Assembly: GCA_024229615.1 (NCBI GenBank)
Contig: JAAESG010000089.1
Coordinates: 1 to 46,330, forward strand
Direction: 5' to 3'
Source of the DNA: Gammaproteobacteria bacterium
GTDB lineage: Bacteria > Pseudomonadota > Gammaproteobacteria > GCA-001735895
Length of the DNA: 46,330 nucleotides
The notes under the pieces are model-generated. The model saw nothing but the letters and a program-made list of their open reading frames with translations. It ran no database searches and was not told where the DNA came from. The position numbers were made by a program, and so were the translations under genes. Each line of letters starts with the position of its first letter. The stretch's first letter is position 1. Positions 24,343 through 32,430 of the stretch are shown piece by piece.

Positions 24343-25164
24343 ATGCGCGTGAATATCCTCATATGTGGTCTGCTATTGCAGATACTTGTCTCGTTCAATG
24401 CAGTTACCGCGTCGCAGTCCATCGCAGCGCCTGGCGCAGACTCAGGCCAGGCATTTGATTATGACGAAGCACTTGCACAGAGTCAGGGTGCCATTGGCAA
24501 CAGGCTTGGTAATCACGAGTTTGTAAACGCCGACGGAATCAAGCTCAGACTGGATCAGTTGCAGGGTAAGCCACTGGTATTGAGCATGGTTTATACCAGC
24601 TGCTACCAGATATGCCCGATGACAACCCGGCATCTGTCCAAGGTCGTGCAGAAAGCGCGTGAAGCATTGGGTGAGGATAGTTTTGCGGTTGCCGTGATCG
24701 GTTTCGATAGTGGCGTCGATACGCCTGCGGCGATGCGATACTTTGCCGACAAGCAGGGTATTAGTGACAAGAACTGGCAGTTGTTAAGTGCGGACAAGGG
24801 CAGTATCGAAGCTTTGACGGCCGATCTCGGATTTCAGTATTTCCCATCATCGAACGGTTTTGATCACCTCATCCAGGCGACAGTTATCGATGCCGAGGGA
24901 AAGGTCTATCGACAGGTTTATGGCCAGGTCTTCGATACACCGCTGCTGGTCGACCCATTGATCGAACTGGTGCTTGGGCGTACCCCGCCAGAGCAACGGC
25001 TGCTGGCCAACCTGGTTAGCAAGATCAAACTTTTTTGTACTACCTACGACCCCGTACGTGACGGCTACTATTTCGATTATTCGTTGTTTCTGGGTATGTT
25101 GATCGGTGGCAGTATCATCGCTTTTGGCGGTATGGTCGTGGTGCGTGGCTGGTCACGAGGCTAG
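24343..25164 (+). CDS. senC: SenC/SCO1-family copper chaperone with C-terminal membrane helix
   Basis: Start taken at ATG 24343 (MRVNILICGLLLQILVSF), which gives a signal peptide; the track start at 24283 lies inside ctaB. The thioredoxin-like domain has the copper site YTSCYQICPMTT (CxxxC) and a His in NGFDHLIQATVID. A C-terminal helix (LFLGMLIGGSIIAFGGMVVV) anchors it to the membrane. It likely delivers copper to the CuA site of NorS or the CuB site. senC is a standard member of the norSY group. Confidence 0.9.
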   Translation: MRVNILICGLLLQILVSFNAVTASQSIAAPGADSGQAFDYDEALAQSQGAIGNRLGNHEFVNADGIKLRLDQLQGKPLVLSMVYTSCYQICPMTTRHLSKVVQKAREALGEDSFAVAVIGFDSGVDTPAAMRYFADKQGISDKNWQLLSADKGSIEALTADLGFQYFPSSNGFDHLIQATVIDAEGKVYRQVYGQVFDTPLLVDPLIELVLGRTPPEQRLLANLVSKIKLFCTTYDPVRDGYYFDYSLFLGMLIGGSIIAFGGMVVVRGWSRG

Positions 25165-25182
25165 TGCTCTTTCAAGCAGATA

Positions 25183-25196
25183 TTGACTTTAGTCAG
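25183..25196. promoter_or_regulatory. near-consensus FNR/DNR box upstream of the cytochrome b fusion
   Basis: TTGACTTTAGTCAG differs by one base from the full inverted repeat. TAGAGT at 25219-25224 sits at the predicted -10 position for a -41.5 centred site, giving a start point near 25231. Confidence 0.6.
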
Positions 25197-25265
25197 ATCG
25201 TCCCTCGACAGCATCGGGTAGAGTTCCCTTTCTGGTCGTCTTTCATCTAGTGAGTTTTTGATTTC

Positions 25266-26810
25266 GTGTTGATCAATCCGGTAAAACGCGCTTATCTCGC
25301 GTTAGAGTCATGGTTCAATATTTCATTCGGTACCGAATGGAATCCGTTGTACCACCTCGGGACTTTGTCCTTTTTCCTGTTCTGGGTGATCCTGGTGAGC
25401 GGCATTTATCTGTTCATTCCGTTTCATGGCAGTCTCGATGGTGCGCATGCTTCGGTGGAATATATGACCCACGACCAATGGTATGCGGCAGGGATAATGC
25501 GCAGTCTGCATCGCTATGCCTCGGACGCCGTCGTAATCACGGTTTTGTTGCACATGTTCAAGGAGTTTGCCTCGGGACGCTATCGCGGTTTTCGCTGGTT
25601 CTCCTGGGTAACCGGGATACCGAACCTGTGGATGGTGGTCACCATTGGCATCACCGGCTACTGGCTGGTTTGGGATGAAATGGCGCAGTATCTGGCTATC
25701 GGTTCGGCCCAGCTAATGGATGCGGTGCCGATGTTATCCGGTGCGATGACGCGCAACTTCGTCTCTGGCGGGATGACCGATCGATTCTTTATCCTGATCG
25801 AATTTTTGCATTTGCTGGGACAGCCGATGTTGCTGTTATTCATGTTATGGCTGCACGTCAAACGCCTCTCCAACGTCAATATCAATCCACCGCGCGGACT
25901 TGCCATCGGAACTTTTGTCGCGCTGCTGGCGCTGTCGCTTTTAAATCCCGCGTTGAGCCACGCTCCGGCCAATCTGAGTATGGTGCCGAAGGAAATCCAT
26001 ATCGACTGGTTTTACCTGAATGTCTACCCCCTGCTCGAGTACTGGCCAGCACAGCAGGTCTGGGTCTTAACCATTGGTGTCACCGTGTTGTTGATGATGA
26101 TGCCCTGGCTGTTGCCGAGAAAAGATGGCGCCAAGGCGGTAGTCGATCTCGAACACTGCAATGGTTGCGGTATTTGTTTCGACGACTGTCCCTTCGACGC
26201 AATTACCGTGCAGGCGCGTACCGATGGTGCCCGTTATGAACACGAGGTGGTGGTCAATGCGGCACTGTGTGGTGCTTGTGGTATTTGTGCCGGTTCCTGT
26301 CCAGCCTCGAATCCGTTCCGCAGTTCCCGTGCAGAATTGAAGACCGGAATCGATATGCCGCAGTTATCGGTTGATAAAATGCGTCATCAAACCCGTGAGA
26401 CGATTGCGACTATGTCGGGAGATTTGAAGATCATCGTTTATGGCTGCGAACACGGTCTCAATGTAAAACGCCTCGATAGTGACGATGTCCAGGGTATTCG
26501 CCTGATTTGCAGCGGCATGTTGCCGCCGACGCTGGTTGAATATGCGCTCAAGCAGGGTGCCGATGGGGTCATGGTGACCGGTTGTCGTCATAACGATTGT
26601 TATTTTCGATTCGGTAACCGCTGGACCCGGTTGCGTTTTGAGGGTGAGCGTAAGCCGATCTTGCGCGCCCGTGCGGAGCGCGAGCGAATTCGCATTCACG
26701 GCGCTGCCGAACCGGACAAGCGCGAAATCGAACAGGACCTGGAAGAGTTTCGGCAGCATTTGCGTAAGCTCAACGAGACCGTCGAACAAGCCCCGCAGGC
26801 GACGGATTGA
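25266..26810 (+). CDS. cytochrome b / 2x[4Fe-4S] ferredoxin / MvhD (FlpD)-like fusion protein
   Basis: 514 residues, GTG start. Residues 1-290 are a cytochrome b N-terminal-type membrane domain with haem His pairs in MRSLHRYASDA and VLLHMFKEF, and in EFLHLLGQP and LWLHVKR, plus extra helices. Two ferredoxin clusters follow: CNGCGICFDDCP (from Cys298) and CGACGICAGSCPAS. From about 386 a MvhD/FlpD-like domain begins (IIVYGCEHGL) and has TGCRHNDCYFRFGN, the family's cysteine motif. In methanogens MvhD carries electrons between a dehydrogenase and heterodisulphide reductase; no HdrA is here. A quinone-linked electron conduit of unknown partner is the best guess. It is followed closely by a periplasmic protein gene and preceded by a near-consensus FNR/DNR box. 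Confidence 0.85.
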   Translation: MLINPVKRAYLALESWFNISFGTEWNPLYHLGTLSFFLFWVILVSGIYLFIPFHGSLDGAHASVEYMTHDQWYAAGIMRSLHRYASDAVVITVLLHMFKEFASGRYRGFRWFSWVTGIPNLWMVVTIGITGYWLVWDEMAQYLAIGSAQLMDAVPMLSGAMTRNFVSGGMTDRFFILIEFLHLLGQPMLLLFMLWLHVKRLSNVNINPPRGLAIGTFVALLALSLLNPALSHAPANLSMVPKEIHIDWFYLNVYPLLEYWPAQQVWVLTIGVTVLLMMMPWLLPRKDGAKAVVDLEHCNGCGICFDDCPFDAITVQARTDGARYEHEVVVNAALCGACGICAGSCPASNPFRSSRAELKTGIDMPQLSVDKMRHQTRETIATMSGDLKIIVYGCEHGLNVKRLDSDDVQGIRLICSGMLPPTLVEYALKQGADGVMVTGCRHNDCYFRFGNRWTRLRFEGERKPILRARAERERIRIHGAAEPDKREIEQDLEEFRQHLRKLNETVEQAPQATD

Positions 26811-26820
26811 GGTTTGCCAG

Positions 26821-27360
26821 ATGGCTGACTTGAACCAAAAAGCGCAAAAAGTAAAATTCTGGCAATACCTGTTGCAGGCGATCAACTACAGTGTGTTCAT
26901 GGGCTTGATCTGGTATTTTGCGAGTGCACCATCGGTGCGTCTGATCGAGGATGATGAAGCCATGATCACGATCGCCTTCGCCCATGCGGGCCAGCTTCGT
27001 GAACCCTGTCGCATGTTAAGCCAGGAAGAGTTGAACAAACTCCCGCCGAACATGCGCAAACTCGATGATTGCCCGCGTGAACGCTCCCCGGTGACGGTCG
27101 AAGCCTCTCTCGACGGGGAATTGATTTACAACGAGTCATTGCCGCCGCCTGGATTATTCGGAGATGGTGGTGTGGACGTGTTTTACAGCGCCAAAATTTC
27201 GGCCGGGGAGCATAAGCTGAGCTTGAAAATGAACGACAGTGTACAGATCGAGGGCTTCAATCACGGCTTCGAGCAACAGGTCAGGGTCGATCCGGCGCAG
27301 ATTCTACTGGTCAGTTTTCAGAAAAAGCAGGGTTTTGTCATCACTGGCGGGAAGCAGTAG
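26821..27360 (+). CDS. membrane-anchored periplasmic protein of unknown function (179 aa)
   Basis: ATG 26821 chosen (MADLNQKAQKVKFW), 10 bases after the previous stop; the track start lies inside that gene. One helix (INYSVFMGLIWYFASAPSV) is followed by a beta-rich domain with two cysteines (EPCRMLS, DDCPRERS) that may pair, and a C-terminal beta part (SAGEHKLSLKMNDSV). No family is recognised. Tight spacing indicates it works with the cytochrome b fusion, perhaps as its periplasmic cap. Confidence 0.75.
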   Translation: MADLNQKAQKVKFWQYLLQAINYSVFMGLIWYFASAPSVRLIEDDEAMITIAFAHAGQLREPCRMLSQEELNKLPPNMRKLDDCPRERSPVTVEASLDGELIYNESLPPPGLFGDGGVDVFYSAKISAGEHKLSLKMNDSVQIEGFNHGFEQQVRVDPAQILLVSFQKKQGFVITGGKQ

Positions 27361-27379
27361 TTTTTACCTGAGGCTTTGG

Positions 27380-28642
27380 TTATTTGATCTGCTTGCAATA
27401 GGTTTCACGCAAAAATAGGGCAGCAACAATGGCCACGAGATTGACTACCAGCAAGCTGAAAAAGGCGTTGCTATAGTTGGTTGCGGAATATACTCGAGCG
27501 CCGTCAATCAGCGTGCCATCCCAGTTGAGATCCAGTAGCCAGCCGATGAGCGGTTGCATCACGGCACCTGCACCGACGATGCACATGTTCATCAAACCCA
27601 GCGATGTGCTGCTATAGTTTGCGTCGTTCAATTCCCGTACCGAGCCAAAGCAGACCGTCATCGAGCTGCCGCCTGCACCGATGATGAAGATCAGCGCGAT
27701 TAACAATGCCGTGTTGGCGGGTGTGTAGTAAATCAATATGACCAGTGCGATCAGGGCAAGCAGCGATCCACTTAGAAGGATTATATTACGCCGACCGATT
27801 CGATCCGAGGTCCAGCCACACAACGGTGAGAAAACAGCCCATCCGACAAACAGCATCGAGGTGATCCCGGCGGCCTCGGTCGTGCTGTAGGTGTGCACAT
27901 TGGTTAGCCACGGCACGCCCCACAAACCGCCAAAGGAGAGCATCGTAGCCGCCATGCCAAAACCGATAACCGAGCAAATCCAGGTTTGCGGGTTGGTTGT
28001 CACCGTACGCAATCCTTTCATAATGCCAGTACGCGACCCCTGCAGTTTCTGCTCACGAGAACGTTGCGGCACCAGGAAGAACAGCAGTAGTGCAAGTACT
28101 ACCGCGACCAGAGCCAGTACGTTAATGGTGCCGCGCCAGCCTATGCCTTCCACCATCCGTCGTAACGGGGCCTGACCGAAGATCCCCCCGCCCATGCCCA
28201 CCGTCTGCAGCAGGCCAGCGAGCAGCGCATATTGTGCCGGTTTGAACCAGTAGCCTGCGATCGCCATGGTACCGACAAAGGCAAAGGCGACGGTGCCACC
28301 GATCAGGGCGCGGCCGATAGATGCAGTCAGTACAGAGTCGCTCAATGCGAGTCCGAGCGATGCCAGGGCACATAAGGCAGCGGCAAAGCTCATCAATTTA
28401 CGCGGCCCGAAATGATCGGTCAGCATGCCTACGGGTAACTGAATCGAGGCGTAGGCATAAAAGTAAAAAGCCGACAGAGAGCCGAGCGCGGCACCGCCCA
28501 CGGCGAATTCGCTCATCAACTCGCTGGTCATGACACTCGGTGAAACGCGTTGCACGAAGGCATAGCCAAAGAAAAGGGTTCCGAGGGTAAAGGCGATGGT
28601 CGCCTGACGTTGGCTGACAGAGTGTGTTACAGGTTCGGGCAT
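27380..28642 (-). CDS. major facilitator superfamily transporter
   Basis: 420 residues, 12 predicted helices. The inter-helix 2-3 motif is visible as GMLTDHFGPRKLM (GxLaDrxGxkxxl) and its second-half counterpart as GWTSDRIGRRNII. Substrate is not predictable; it does not show recognisable nitrate/nitrite porter signatures. It converges with the previous gene, 19 bases apart, and so is not in that operon. Confidence 0.88.
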   Translation of the reverse strand: MPEPVTHSVSQRQATIAFTLGTLFFGYAFVQRVSPSVMTSELMSEFAVGGAALGSLSAFYFYAYASIQLPVGMLTDHFGPRKLMSFAAALCALASLGLALSDSVLTASIGRALIGGTVAFAFVGTMAIAGYWFKPAQYALLAGLLQTVGMGGGIFGQAPLRRMVEGIGWRGTINVLALVAVVLALLLFFLVPQRSREQKLQGSRTGIMKGLRTVTTNPQTWICSVIGFGMAATMLSFGGLWGVPWLTNVHTYSTTEAAGITSMLFVGWAVFSPLCGWTSDRIGRRNIILLSGSLLALIALVILIYYTPANTALLIALIFIIGAGGSSMTVCFGSVRELNDANYSSTSLGLMNMCIVGAGAVMQPLIGWLLDLNWDGTLIDGARVYSATNYSNAFFSLLVVNLVAIVAALFLRETYCKQIK

Positions 28643-28870
28643 GTGGATATCGTTTTTCAGCAGCCCGCTAAATTAGGGCCTGTTAATGATTCGGGTTTTC
28701 CAATGTAGTTGCTCAACAAGCTCTCAATGCGCAGATGGCGGATGTGGCCAATCGCATCAATCATAGTATTGGCCTGTGAACAGGGCCGTTCCTTTTATTG
28801 CCGTCGCGATGTTTCCGGGAGAGCTCTGCATTAATCTTTTCTCGTTCCGTGAAGATCCTGTTCAAGGGTG

Positions 28871-29082
28871 AATGGCACTTACTTAACTCGCAACCTATCG
28901 TCTTACCAATCCAACTGAGACCGGACAAACGCTGAAGGTTTTCGCGAATGCCTCGGCGGCTACGCCGCCTGCGGTTTACTTCGCGAAAACCTTCAGCGTT
29001 TGTCCGGCCTTGAGGTTTATGGAGCATTTAATTTCCGGGTTGTTTCGAAAATCCATGCTTTCGGTCTATTGTAAGTGCCATT
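28871..29082. mobile_element. MITE-like element with 12-bp terminal inverted repeats
   Basis: AATGGCACTTAC at 28871-28882 and its exact inverse GTAAGTGCCATT at 29071-29082 bound a 212-base segment with no gene. At its centre is a perfect 27-base inverted repeat (28921-28947 and 28981-29007, CCGGACAAACGCTGAAGG...), around a 33-base spacer holding its own GGCGGC-TAC-GCCGCC hairpin. No clear target duplication was seen. The remaining parts of the 28643-29097 gap hold nothing recognised. Confidence 0.75.
28921..29007. repeat. perfect 27-bp inverted repeat with nested hairpin
   Basis: Arms 28921-28947 and 28981-29007 are exact complements; loop 28948-28980. RNA from either strand would fold into a very stable hairpin. 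It is the core of the MITE-like element. Confidence 0.92.
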
Positions 29083-29097
29083 GAGCTCATGGGTAAT

Positions 29098-29480
29098 TTA
29101 ATACATGGAGTTACCATTCATGGATTCGTTTGGTACTTCCTGTATGGAATCCCAATGCTCAACAATTTTTCCGTTTTCGTCAAAACGGAAAAAGTCCATC
29201 GTTACATTCTGTAAGTTTCCCGGCCATGTCTGGAGCGTATGTAGCGCTACCAGATCACCTTCGGCGATTGCGCGTACAAATTCGATACTTTTATCGGGAT
29301 AGTCTTTCGCCATGGCTTCGAAGTAGTCGAAAACGGCTGCTTACCATCGCCGACCAGCGGGGTGTGCTGGATGTAATCTTCACCGACATAAACTTCCACC
29401 GCCCTGGACGGGTTACCAGGGTAGGCTGTGCGATAGAGTTCAATTGCATTTTGTTTGTTGGCTTGCAGATCTTGCTTCAT
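29098..29480 (-). pseudogene. SnoaL/NTF2-like protein, one frameshift
   Basis: Two overlapping frames make one protein. The first (ATG 29480, with GGAG eight bases upstream) reads MKQDLQANKQNAIELYRTAY and EDYIQHTPLVGDGKQPF. At a TTTT run near 29328 the reading shifts and continues as FDYFEAMAKDYPDKSIEF, then LHTLQTWPGNLQ and MDFFRFDENGKIVEHWD. Together they give a normal SnoaL-like polypeptide of about 125 residues with the conserved EHWD end. A single-base loss in a homopolymer may be real or a read error. The role of the family here is unknown. Confidence 0.75.
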
Positions 29481-29788
29481 TTTTGTTCTCCAGATTTCAT
29501 CACCAGGGAATTACTTCCTTAGCTTCGCATTAACGGCCCAGCTTCATTGAAGGAGTACTAGCTCCGATTAATAGAAAACCAATCCACGATAGATGCTTGT
29601 CTTTTATTTTCCTGCACAAACAACTGCCACTGATACCTTTAACCATATTTCGCTTTCCTCTACCCCGTAGTGTGGCGAAGTGCTTCGTAATATACGGTTA
29701 AATGAGTGGGTTTGGTAGTTGCTGCGGATAGTTTGATGCATCAGAGGGCATCGCAGTTGTTGCGATATGCACCGTGCCCGCGTTTGTC
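29481..29788. other. intergenic gap, no confident gene
   Basis: A 38-codon minus-strand frame (29646 to 29530) with a GAGGA upstream exists but has no recognisable features. No RNA gene or terminator was recognised. Confidence 0.35.
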
Positions 29789-29974
29789 TCAGTTGTTCAC
29801 CATCAGCTCGATTGCCTTGAAGGTTGAAACCGCGAGTATCATGATGATGATCAGGAACACCAGTGAGCGTTGTTCCTTGAACGGTTCTCCACGGGCCTGC
29901 TCGATCTTGAGCAGAATCCAGTCGGATAGAAAGTATAGAATGATTGCCGCCAGGGTGTAGTAAACGAACTGCAT
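29789..29974 (-). CDS. small two-helix membrane protein (61 aa) ending the nirS operon
   Basis: MQFVYYTLAAIILYFLSDWI then a charged loop (KIEQARGEPFKEQR) and a second helix (SLVFLIIIMILAVSTF). It starts 13 bases after the DUF420 gene in the same direction, which supports a real operon member. Function unknown; probably a partner of the DUF420 protein. Confidence 0.7.
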   Translation of the reverse strand: MQFVYYTLAAIILYFLSDWILLKIEQARGEPFKEQRSLVFLIIIMILAVSTFKAIELMVNN

Positions 29975-29987
29975 GGTTGATCCGGGG

Positions 29988-30428
29988 TCAGGTTTCGGGG
30001 ATGTAGACGTGGAATCCGAGGATATATATTACAACCCCGGAGACGGACACGTAAAGCCACAACGGCAGGGTCCAGTGTGCGATGCGGGGGTGCTTTCTGA
30101 AGTTACCACGAATGGCAAAAAATACGGTAATCAACACCAAAGGCGCGATAATCGCGGCCAGAATCACGTGCGATGCCAGCAAGGTGAAGTAAAATGGCCG
30201 GACGATTCCTTGTCCCGCGAATGGCATGTAACCGACCTTGGCGTGATAGGTCAGGTAGGAAATCATGAACAGGCTGGAGATCAGCAACGCGCTCGCCATG
30301 CAGTTACGATGCAGCTCGGGCCTCGCATTGCGAATAAAGTAGTAACCCGTGGCCAGCAATAAAGTTGCCAGAGTGTTTAGCAACGCCTGAAAATGAGGCA
30401 GATAGGGAATGATCTCATCGAGAGTCAT
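29988..30428 (-). CDS. DUF420 (CtaM/YozB-like) membrane protein
   Basis: 146 residues with about four helices and several conserved histidines: LPHFQALLN, LTYHAKVGYMPF, LASHVILAA and HPRIAHW. DUF420 proteins include CtaM, needed in Gram-positive bacteria for maturation of haem-A oxidases. Here it lies 39 bases after nirN in the nirS operon, so it may help mature the haem-copper NO reductases or handle haem or copper. That role is inference. Confidence 0.85.
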   Translation of the reverse strand: MTLDEIIPYLPHFQALLNTLATLLLATGYYFIRNARPELHRNCMASALLISSLFMISYLTYHAKVGYMPFAGQGIVRPFYFTLLASHVILAAIIAPLVLITVFFAIRGNFRKHPRIAHWTLPLWLYVSVSGVVIYILGFHVYIPET

Positions 30429-30467
30429 TGCGTGGAGAACTCGATAAAACGGGTCGTTTGCATCAAT

Positions 30468-32033
30468 TTAGTGACTGGTGCCTTCCGAACGGGTGATCTT
30501 ATTGTACACATTGTACTTACCGGAAGGTTTATTCATCGGGATCCGTTTGACTTCTTCCAGTGTGGCCGCGTTATAGACAATGATGGCTCCATCCGGGTCC
30601 CAGATGCTGAGCAGGGCATACTTACCATCGCGTGTGAATTCGATATGAGCTGCGGTTTTGCCGGGTGCGGGGCGCAGGGTCTTGACGATTTCCAGACTGC
30701 GCTTGTCGATGACATGCATGGCGTCCTTGTTGGGGCCAAAGAATACGTCGACCCAGGCATAAGGCGTGTTTTCATGGCTGCGCATGAAAAAGCCGGGCCC
30801 CAGAGTTTCGATCTGTTTGATTGTCTCCCAGCTCTCCATGTCGATGACGCTGACTTTGCCTGCCTTCAGATTCGGGGTGGCCAGAACCGTACGGCCCTGA
30901 TAGTCCCAGGTTATCCCGGAACCGAGGTGGGGCATACCCGGTAACGCCAGGTCAGGTACGATGACTCTGCCGAGGTCCATGTCGACCACCTGTCCCTTGC
31001 CTGCGCGCGATGCCCCGATGATCGATACATATTCCTGGTCGAAGAAAAAATCGTCGAGATAATCGTCGACACGAATGCGTCGCACCGGGAAGGGCTCGAT
31101 TATCGGTTTTTCACCGGACTCGGGATTGTAATCGTGTACCCAGCCGGCAAAGCTCATCGGTGGATCATCTTCGTATGAAATTTCCCAGACTTCGGGCAAG
31201 TCTTTCAGCGCCGCGATAAAACTGTTACGCGGTGGCGCGGTGTACACCGCGGAAATGCGTGAAGTCTTGCCGTTTTGATCGGCGACCTCGTAAATCTTGA
31301 CCGGCTTCAGATCCCTGGCATCCAGCAGGACCAGTGAATGTGGCAGATAGTTGGCGACCATGACGTAACGATCATCCGCCGAAACCGCCAGATTACGGGT
31401 GTTGATTCCGGCGCGTATCTCGGCCACCAGTTTGAGGTTATAGATGTCGTACTTGCTGATCCAGCCGTCGCGCGACGCAAAATAGACAAAACGACCGGAG
31501 TTCGAATACTTGGGGCCGCCATGCAACGCGAAACGAGATTTAAAACGGTGGATCGGTTCTAGGCGGTCACCGTCGAGCAGGGTAACATGATGATCCCCCA
31601 GCTCCACCACCAGGAACAGGTTAAGCATATCATCAACATTGAATACCGGTTGCTCGGACAGATCCTGTTCGCGGTTGTGGATGATGTGGCTTGCGTTTAT
31701 CTGCGGCAGGTTCCAGACGATGGTTTCGTTTGACGGTGTGTAGATGTACTCGACCAGTGACTCGATCTCGGCGCGTGAGAGCCTATCTGAAAATGCCGGC
31801 ATCTGGGTCGCGATACGACCGTTGCTGATGACCTCGATGGCGACCTTTTTGCGTAGGCGTTTGAGATTGCCGGGTAGCAGTGCCGGCCCCATGCCACCCA
31901 GGCGATGCGGGTTATGGCATTCTGCGCATTGCGCCTGGTAAAGCCCGGACGCATCCTGTGCACCAGTCGGTGCTGATGCAACGAGAGCAAGCCCGATACA
32001 GGCGGATTTTATAGTAGCGCCAATAGGTGTCAT
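30468..32033 (-). CDS. nirN: NirN, cytochrome c/d1-type periplasmic protein
   Basis: 521 residues with a signal peptide (SACIGLALVASAPTGA), an N-terminal cytochrome c domain (CAECH, Cys36, with the Met-containing TQMPAFSD) and a C-terminal eight-bladed d1-type propeller. The ending NKPSGKYNVYNKITRSEG is close to that of NirS, and AALKDLPEVWEI and PHLGSGITW are shared landmarks. NirN catalyses the final side-chain dehydrogenation that forms haem d1 and hands it to NirS. Shorter and more divergent than nirS in this operon, and not a second nitrite reductase by these features. Confidence 0.9.
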   Translation of the reverse strand: MTPIGATIKSACIGLALVASAPTGAQDASGLYQAQCAECHNPHRLGGMGPALLPGNLKRLRKKVAIEVISNGRIATQMPAFSDRLSRAEIESLVEYIYTPSNETIVWNLPQINASHIIHNREQDLSEQPVFNVDDMLNLFLVVELGDHHVTLLDGDRLEPIHRFKSRFALHGGPKYSNSGRFVYFASRDGWISKYDIYNLKLVAEIRAGINTRNLAVSADDRYVMVANYLPHSLVLLDARDLKPVKIYEVADQNGKTSRISAVYTAPPRNSFIAALKDLPEVWEISYEDDPPMSFAGWVHDYNPESGEKPIIEPFPVRRIRVDDYLDDFFFDQEYVSIIGASRAGKGQVVDMDLGRVIVPDLALPGMPHLGSGITWDYQGRTVLATPNLKAGKVSVIDMESWETIKQIETLGPGFFMRSHENTPYAWVDVFFGPNKDAMHVIDKRSLEIVKTLRPAPGKTAAHIEFTRDGKYALLSIWDPDGAIIVYNAATLEEVKRIPMNKPSGKYNVYNKITRSEGTSH

Positions 32034-32070
32034 ATGTACGGCCGCGAAGCTAAAGACTGTAACGCGGAGT

Positions 32071-32406
32071 TTACTCGGTTACCGTGACGCTGCCGAGCAT
32101 TTCTGGATGTGGGCCACAGCGATAGGGGTAGGTACCGGGTGTTGTGAAACTGCGCTCGTAAGTGTCTTCTGGAAACAGGTAATCTTCGGGTTCCTCTTCG
32201 CCGAGGGTTTCGAACCAGACGCTGTGGTACTGGCGTTTTTCACGGTTCTCCCAGACCAGGTTTTGCCCCTGTTTAATGGTAATGTGCTGCGGAATGAACT
32301 TGTATTCCTTGATGATGACGAGCAGTTCACTGTCATCGCCCGCGCTGCTGGCTGTGCTGAAAGCCAGCAAAAACAGGGCCAACGGCAGTAGTCTCAAAAA
32401 CTTCAT
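32071..32406 (-). CDS. periplasmic cupredoxin (plastocyanin/azurin-like)
   Basis: 111 residues with a signal peptide (LRLLPLALFLLAFSTASSA). Type 1 copper ligands are visible: His in RQYHSVWFE, then Cys, His and Met in YRCGPHPEML. It lies between nirT and nirN. No cytochrome c551 (nirM) is encoded in the window, so this blue copper protein is a candidate electron donor to NirS or to the CuA subunit NorS (inference). Confidence 0.88.
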   Translation of the reverse strand: MKFLRLLPLALFLLAFSTASSAGDDSELLVIIKEYKFIPQHITIKQGQNLVWENREKRQYHSVWFETLGEEEPEDYLFPEDTYERSFTTPGTYPYRCGPHPEMLGSVTVTE

Positions 32407-32430
32407 CGGACTGACTCCCGCGCAGCGAAC

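Noticed and set aside
29530-29646. 38-codon minus-strand ORF with a GAGGA upstream
   Set aside because: Too short and featureless to support as a gene.
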